Origin: Myxococcus qinghaiensis | GTDB lineage: Bacteria > Myxococcota > Myxococcia > Myxococcales > Myxococcaceae | Direction of reading: 5' to 3' | Length of the DNA stretch: 64,000 bases | Assembly (NCBI RefSeq): GCF_024198215.1 | Contig: NZ_JAKCFA010000039.1 | Span: 1-64,000, forward strand | Shown: positions 60,733 to 64,000 of the stretch, one piece after another | Layout: every line of letters starts with the position of its first letter | Position numbering within the stretch: the stretch's first letter is position 1 | The notes under the pieces: model-generated | What the model was told of the DNA's origin: nothing | Databases searched by the model: none | Seen by the model: the letters and a program-made list of their open reading frames with translations, nothing else | Position numbers and translations under genes: made by a program

Positions 60733-62049
60733 ATGCCGCAGTGTCGCCTGGCGTGGAGCGTGGTGCTGGTCGTCCTGATGGGGGCGACTTCGGCCTGGGC
60801 GGACGAGCCTCCCGTTGATGCGCTGGTGCCACCGCCGCGCACGGGGTGGCGCGTCCAGGGCCTGCCGCTGCTCAACTTCAACAGCGACGAGGGGTTCGGC
60901 TTCGGCGCGAGGCTCCTGCTGGTGGATGCGGGAGATGGCACGTACCGGCCTTATCGACACTCCCTCATCGCGCAGTTCTTCCAGACGACGCGGGGTGTGG
61001 CCACCCATCGGCTGATGATGGATGCGCCGCGCTTCTTCGACTCGGACTGGCGGTTGGGGTTGGACCTGAGCTTCATCAACGAGCGGTTCTCGCCCTACTT
61101 CGGCCAGGGCGCAGCCGCCGGATATGAGCCGGACTTCGCCCGGTGTGATGACCGGGAGCAGCTCGAGGACTCGGGGGATGTATGCGCGGGCAATCCCTCC
61201 TTCCGGGGCCTGCGCTACTACAGCTTCGAGCAGCGCACGCTGCCGAGCGTCGTGTTCAACGCGCGGCGCACCCTGCGAGGGCCGCTGCAGGTGTCGGTGG
61301 GCTATCGCTTCCGCCTGACGCGGATTCGCTCTCGCTACAGCGCGAAGGACCTGGGGCAGTCGCGGGACTCGCGGCTCGAGGAGGATGCTCGGGCGGGGCT
61401 GTTGACGGGGCTGGAGGCTGGAGGAGGGGAGAGGACGTTTCGGACAGCGGAGGTGACGGCGGGGCTCTTGTGGGACTCGCGTGACAACGAGCCCGCGCCC
61501 GTGCGCGGCATGTTCCACGAGCTGGCGGTACGCGGCGCGGTGGGGGCGACGGGCAGCTCGTTCAGCTACTGGGGCTCCACGGCGAACCTGCGTTTCTACC
61601 ACCCCCTGGGACATGAGCGATTGGTGGCCGCGTTGCGCCTGATGGCCGACGTGCTTGGAGGGGATGTGCCCTTCTACCTGCTCAGCGGCTTTGGCGGAGT
61701 GGAGTGGCGCGATGGCTGGGGCGGCGTGGGCGGCCTGTTCACCGCGCGAGGGCTGCTGAAGAACCGCCTGCAGGGCGAGGTGAAGACGGTAGGCAACGGC
61801 GAGCTGCGCTGGCGCTTCCTCGACGTGCGGCCGTGGGAGCAGCGACTGGAGCTCACGCTGGTGGCCTTCTTCGATGCGGGACAGGTGTGGACGGACCTTC
61901 GCTTTCGGGACAAGGGGTTGTTCCGGTACGCGGGAGGTGGGGGCCTGCGAGCGGCATGGGACAACGCCTTCATCGTCCGCGCGGACTACGGCGTGAGTCC
62001 TCGCGATGGCACGTCCGCCTTCTATCTCGACTTCAACCACATGTTTTGA
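60733..62049 (+). CDS. Omp85-type outer-membrane beta-barrel protein
   Basis: A 438-residue protein. The signal peptide (LAWSVVLVVLMGATSAWA) is followed by a short Pro-rich N-terminus and a 16-strand-like barrel. No POTRA domains are visible. Alternating aromatic/hydrophobic strands, VTAGLLWDSRDNEPAPVRGMF (Omp85-like D-x-R-D-x-x-x-P-x-x-G) and the C-terminal aromatic residue (NHMF) support an outer-membrane barrel. It resembles surface-antigen/patatin-type barrels rather than BamA. The ATG at 60733 has GGAGG upstream. Confidence 0.85.
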   Translation: MPQCRLAWSVVLVVLMGATSAWADEPPVDALVPPPRTGWRVQGLPLLNFNSDEGFGFGARLLLVDAGDGTYRPYRHSLIAQFFQTTRGVATHRLMMDAPRFFDSDWRLGLDLSFINERFSPYFGQGAAAGYEPDFARCDDREQLEDSGDVCAGNPSFRGLRYYSFEQRTLPSVVFNARRTLRGPLQVSVGYRFRLTRIRSRYSAKDLGQSRDSRLEEDARAGLLTGLEAGGGERTFRTAEVTAGLLWDSRDNEPAPVRGMFHELAVRGAVGATGSSFSYWGSTANLRFYHPLGHERLVAALRLMADVLGGDVPFYLLSGFGGVEWRDGWGGVGGLFTARGLLKNRLQGEVKTVGNGELRWRFLDVRPWEQRLELTLVAFFDAGQVWTDLRFRDKGLFRYAGGGGLRAAWDNAFIVRADYGVSPRDGTSAFYLDFNHMF

Positions 62050-62072
62050 GTGGCCGATGTCATCCGGTGGCA

Positions 62073-62102
62073 TTGACGCCCGCGGAGGGCGCCAGCTAGC
62101 GT
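62073..62102 (+). promoter_or_regulatory. Promoter of the dioxygenase / PLP-lyase pair
   Basis: TTGACG, 18 bases, TAGCGT, a good myxobacterial-style sigma70 match. The leader to the ATG at 62340 is about 230 bases, with no clear structure. Confidence 0.55.
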
Positions 62103-62339
62103 GACGCCACGATGATGCTCTCGAACGCGAGCTTCCTGACGACCGCCACTGGCCGCTGTTGCCGTGGCGCGTGTTGTTAGTCGAGCCGCTTCGCTCATCC
62201 GCTGTCCCACCGGTTTCATCCCGTTGAGCTCCAGACTCCCGGTCTCTGGCTCGTCGTTCCGGTGGTGTTCCGCGTCCCTCCGATGAGGTCCTGACCTCGT
62301 CGCGTGCGTGGCCTCGCGTCCCAACGCCGGAGTTTCCGC

Positions 62340-63410
62340 ATGTCCATCACCCGCTTCGAGCCGCATGACGACTTCCTGCGCGTCCACTTCGCTGGCGAAG
62401 GTGCTCCCCGGCAGGCGGACTTCCACTGGTTCTGGCTTCGGCACAACTCGGAGCTGGATAGGCATCCGCTCACCCGTGAGCGCATCGTCTGTTCCTCGGA
62501 GCTTCCGCTGGAGCTGCGGCCTCGTGGACTGCGAGTCACTGAGGATGCCGCCGCCCTCGATATCGATTGGGGGGACCATGCCGACGGGCGGGTGAGTCGG
62601 TATGCGGCGGATTGGCTGCGGGCGAATGCCTATGCGGCCGACCGCGTCGCGGTGCCGCCGCCGCCCTCGGACAGCGGGCTGCTCACGGTGGAGGCCTCGC
62701 GGGTGCGTGAGCCGCTCGTTCCGTTTGCCCTGAATCGACTGGAGGCGTCCGGGGCGGTCATCGTCCGGGGCTTCGGAGCGAATACGGAGGCGCTCATCGA
62801 CCTCTTCGGCGGCGCGGGCCTCTCCGTCATCGAGACGCACTTCGGTCGCATCGAGGACCTGCGCACCGACAACACGACGAACCGGAACACGGACCAGCTG
62901 GGCTACACGGACAGCGCGGTGCAGTTGCACACGGACCAGCCCTTCCTGGAGCGGCCGCCGCGCTACCAGTTGCTGCATTGCCAGCGGCCCGCGGAGACGG
63001 GCGGGGACAACAGCGTGGTGGATGGGCTCGCGGCGGCGCGTTACCTGGCGGACCAGGACGAGCAGGCATTCGAGTTGCTGCGCACGGTGCCGGTGACGTT
63101 CCATCGCAAGCAGGCGGCGTTCGAGCGGGTGTTGGTGTCACCGGTGCTCGACTTCGACGCGCCTGGGGGCTTTCGCATCAGGTACAGCTACTTCACGCTC
63201 GCGCCGCACCGGGTGCCGTTCGCTCGGATGGAGGCGTGGTACCGCGCGTACAACCGCTTCGCGACGCTGGTCCGGGACGAGCGCCACCAGTTCCGCTTCC
63301 GGCTCCAGGCCGGTGACTTCCTCCTCTATGACAACTGGCGAATGCTTCACGCTCGCACCTCGTTCACAGGTGCCCGCTGGGTTCGCGGTGTGTACTTCGA
63401 TGCGCGTTGA
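62340..63410 (+). CDS. Gamma-butyrobetaine-hydroxylase-like Fe(II)/2-oxoglutarate dioxygenase
   Basis: A 356-residue protein. Residues 1-100 form a DUF971/GBBH N-terminal domain (FHWFWLRHNSELDRHP), but the zinc-binding cysteines of human BBOX1 are absent. Residues 120-350 form the TauD/TfdA catalytic domain: His197 and Asp199 in QLHTDQPF, distal His337 in NWRMLHART, and a likely 2-oxoglutarate-binding Arg a few residues on. Such enzymes hydroxylate betaines or amino acids. The gene is 15 bp before a PLP lyase, which suggests a hydroxylate-then-cleave pair; that is inference. Confidence 0.85.
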   Translation: MSITRFEPHDDFLRVHFAGEGAPRQADFHWFWLRHNSELDRHPLTRERIVCSSELPLELRPRGLRVTEDAAALDIDWGDHADGRVSRYAADWLRANAYAADRVAVPPPPSDSGLLTVEASRVREPLVPFALNRLEASGAVIVRGFGANTEALIDLFGGAGLSVIETHFGRIEDLRTDNTTNRNTDQLGYTDSAVQLHTDQPFLERPPRYQLLHCQRPAETGGDNSVVDGLAAARYLADQDEQAFELLRTVPVTFHRKQAAFERVLVSPVLDFDAPGGFRIRYSYFTLAPHRVPFARMEAWYRAYNRFATLVRDERHQFRFRLQAGDFLLYDNWRMLHARTSFTGARWVRGVYFDAR

Positions 63411-63425
63411 ACCCCGGAGAACACC

Positions 63426-64000
63426 ATGACCGCTTCGCCTCGACTGGCCCCCCATGGAATGAGTCATAAGGACGTCCTCGACCAGATGCGCGAGCTGCGC
63501 GCCGATGATGCGCGCTGGAAGGAGGGCAAGACGTGGAGCCTCGTCTACCACGCAGGGGATGATGTCCGTCGGTTGCTCGCGGACGCCTATGCGGAGTTCA
63601 TGTCCGAGAATGGCTTGAGTCCGTTGGCGTTCCCGAGTCTCGCGCGCTTCGAGTCGGAGGTGGTGGCCACGGGCGCGGAGCTGTTCCACGGGGACACCGT
63701 CGTGGGGACGCTGACGTCGGGAGGGACGGAGTCCATTTTGATGGCGGTGAAGACGGCTCGGGACTTCGCTCGGGAGGAGCGGGGAATCACGGCGCCGGAG
63801 ATGGTGCTGCCCGCGTCCGTGCATCCGGCCTTCCAGAAGGCCGCGCACTACTTCGGGGTGAAGCCCGTCAATGTGCCGCTGGGGCCGGACTTTCGCGCGG
63901 ATGTGGTGGCGACGCGGGCCGCGCTGACGGCGAACACGGTGCTCGTTGTTGGCTCTGCTCCGGCGTATCCGCACGGATTGGTGGATCCGATTGCGGAGCT
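63426..64000 (+). CDS. Sphingosine-1-phosphate-lyase-like PLP enzyme (partial, cut by window end)
   Basis: The first 191 residues of a PLP-dependent fold-type I enzyme. KTWSLVYHAGDD, SENGLSPLAFPSL, FESEVVATGAELFHG and TSGGTESILMAVKTARD are typical of sphingosine-1-phosphate lyase/glutamate-decarboxylase-like proteins; the lysine that binds PLP lies beyond the window. The start ATG at 63426 has GGAGAA upstream. Together with the dioxygenase upstream it forms a probable two-gene operon from the promoter at 62073-62102. Confidence 0.85.
   Translation, partial: MTASPRLAPHGMSHKDVLDQMRELRADDARWKEGKTWSLVYHAGDDVRRLLADAYAEFMSENGLSPLAFPSLARFESEVVATGAELFHGDTVVGTLTSGGTESILMAVKTARDFAREERGITAPEMVLPASVHPAFQKAAHYFGVKPVNVPLGPDFRADVVATRAALTANTVLVVGSAPAYPHGLVDPIAE

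Overview
The window is GC-rich DNA with dense coding, GTG and TTG starts, many overlapping stop/start pairs, and protein families typical of Myxococcota: DUF1844, DUF4388 receivers, DUF5658, FBP/EF-G binding protein and giant coiled-coil proteins. Gene content and order fit a Myxococcaceae chromosome (Myxococcus/Corallococcus/Pyxidicoccus-like). No rRNA, tRNA, CRISPR array, insertion sequence or prophage was found.

Layout. 0.1-3.7 kb: a three-gene minus-strand operon (acidic protein, DUF1844, membrane protein) diverges from thiE - class C26 glutamine amidotransferase - thiD. 3.7-13.5 kb, minus strand: housekeeping genes. The spoVG-prs-rplY-pth block keeps the Firmicutes order without glmU. 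The rpsF-rpsR-rplI block follows, and dnaB is separated from it by an acyltransferase and a LytS/LytTR two-component pair. 13.6-17.5 kb, plus strand: tdk, a uracil phosphoribosyltransferase and hpt (nucleotide salvage), then aqpZ and a LysE/RhtB exporter. 17.5-25.8 kb, minus strand: an accessory island with a 2011-residue SpvB/RHS toxin-complex-like protein, an unknown 473-residue protein, and an M50 site-2-protease homologue whose metal-binding and catalytic residues are all replaced. 26.2-31.9 kb: GNAT, class I ribonucleotide reductase (nrdB, nrdA) with a promoter and a structured leader, and a membrane protein. 32.0-42.8 kb, plus strand: a 2160-residue coiled-coil protein with a degenerate methyltransferase head, dapF, and two response regulators with degenerate output domains. 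42.8-47.8 kb: FBP protein, fatty-acid desaturase, Trp-rich lipoprotein, two membrane proteins, a Cys-rich secreted protein and a tiny lipoprotein. 47.9-52.1 kb: an AcoR-type sigma54 activator, a matching -24/-12 promoter with upstream palindromes, aldehyde dehydrogenase and DUF779. 52.3-53.7 kb: a small lipoprotein and a winged-helix/PD-(D/E)XK nuclease-like protein. 53.7-59.4 kb, minus strand: a five-gene operon of amine oxidase, sarcosine-oxidase-like flavoprotein, two PixA/AidA inclusion proteins and an animal-type haem peroxidase. An operator-rich 458-bp region separates it from a short-chain dehydrogenase. 60.7-64.0 kb: an Omp85-type beta-barrel, a gamma-butyrobetaine-hydroxylase-like dioxygenase and the start of a sphingosine-1-phosphate-lyase-like PLP enzyme cut by the window end.

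Most unusual, in my view: (1) the PixA-oxidase-peroxidase operon with its palindromic control region; (2) the dead M50 pseudoprotease beside an unknown possible toxin and an RHS protein; (3) the wHTH-PD-(D/E)XK protein with a palindrome over its own ribosome-binding site; (4) the pseudo-methyltransferase coiled-coil protein beside two degenerate regulators. All functional statements come from reading motifs by eye; no database search was run.
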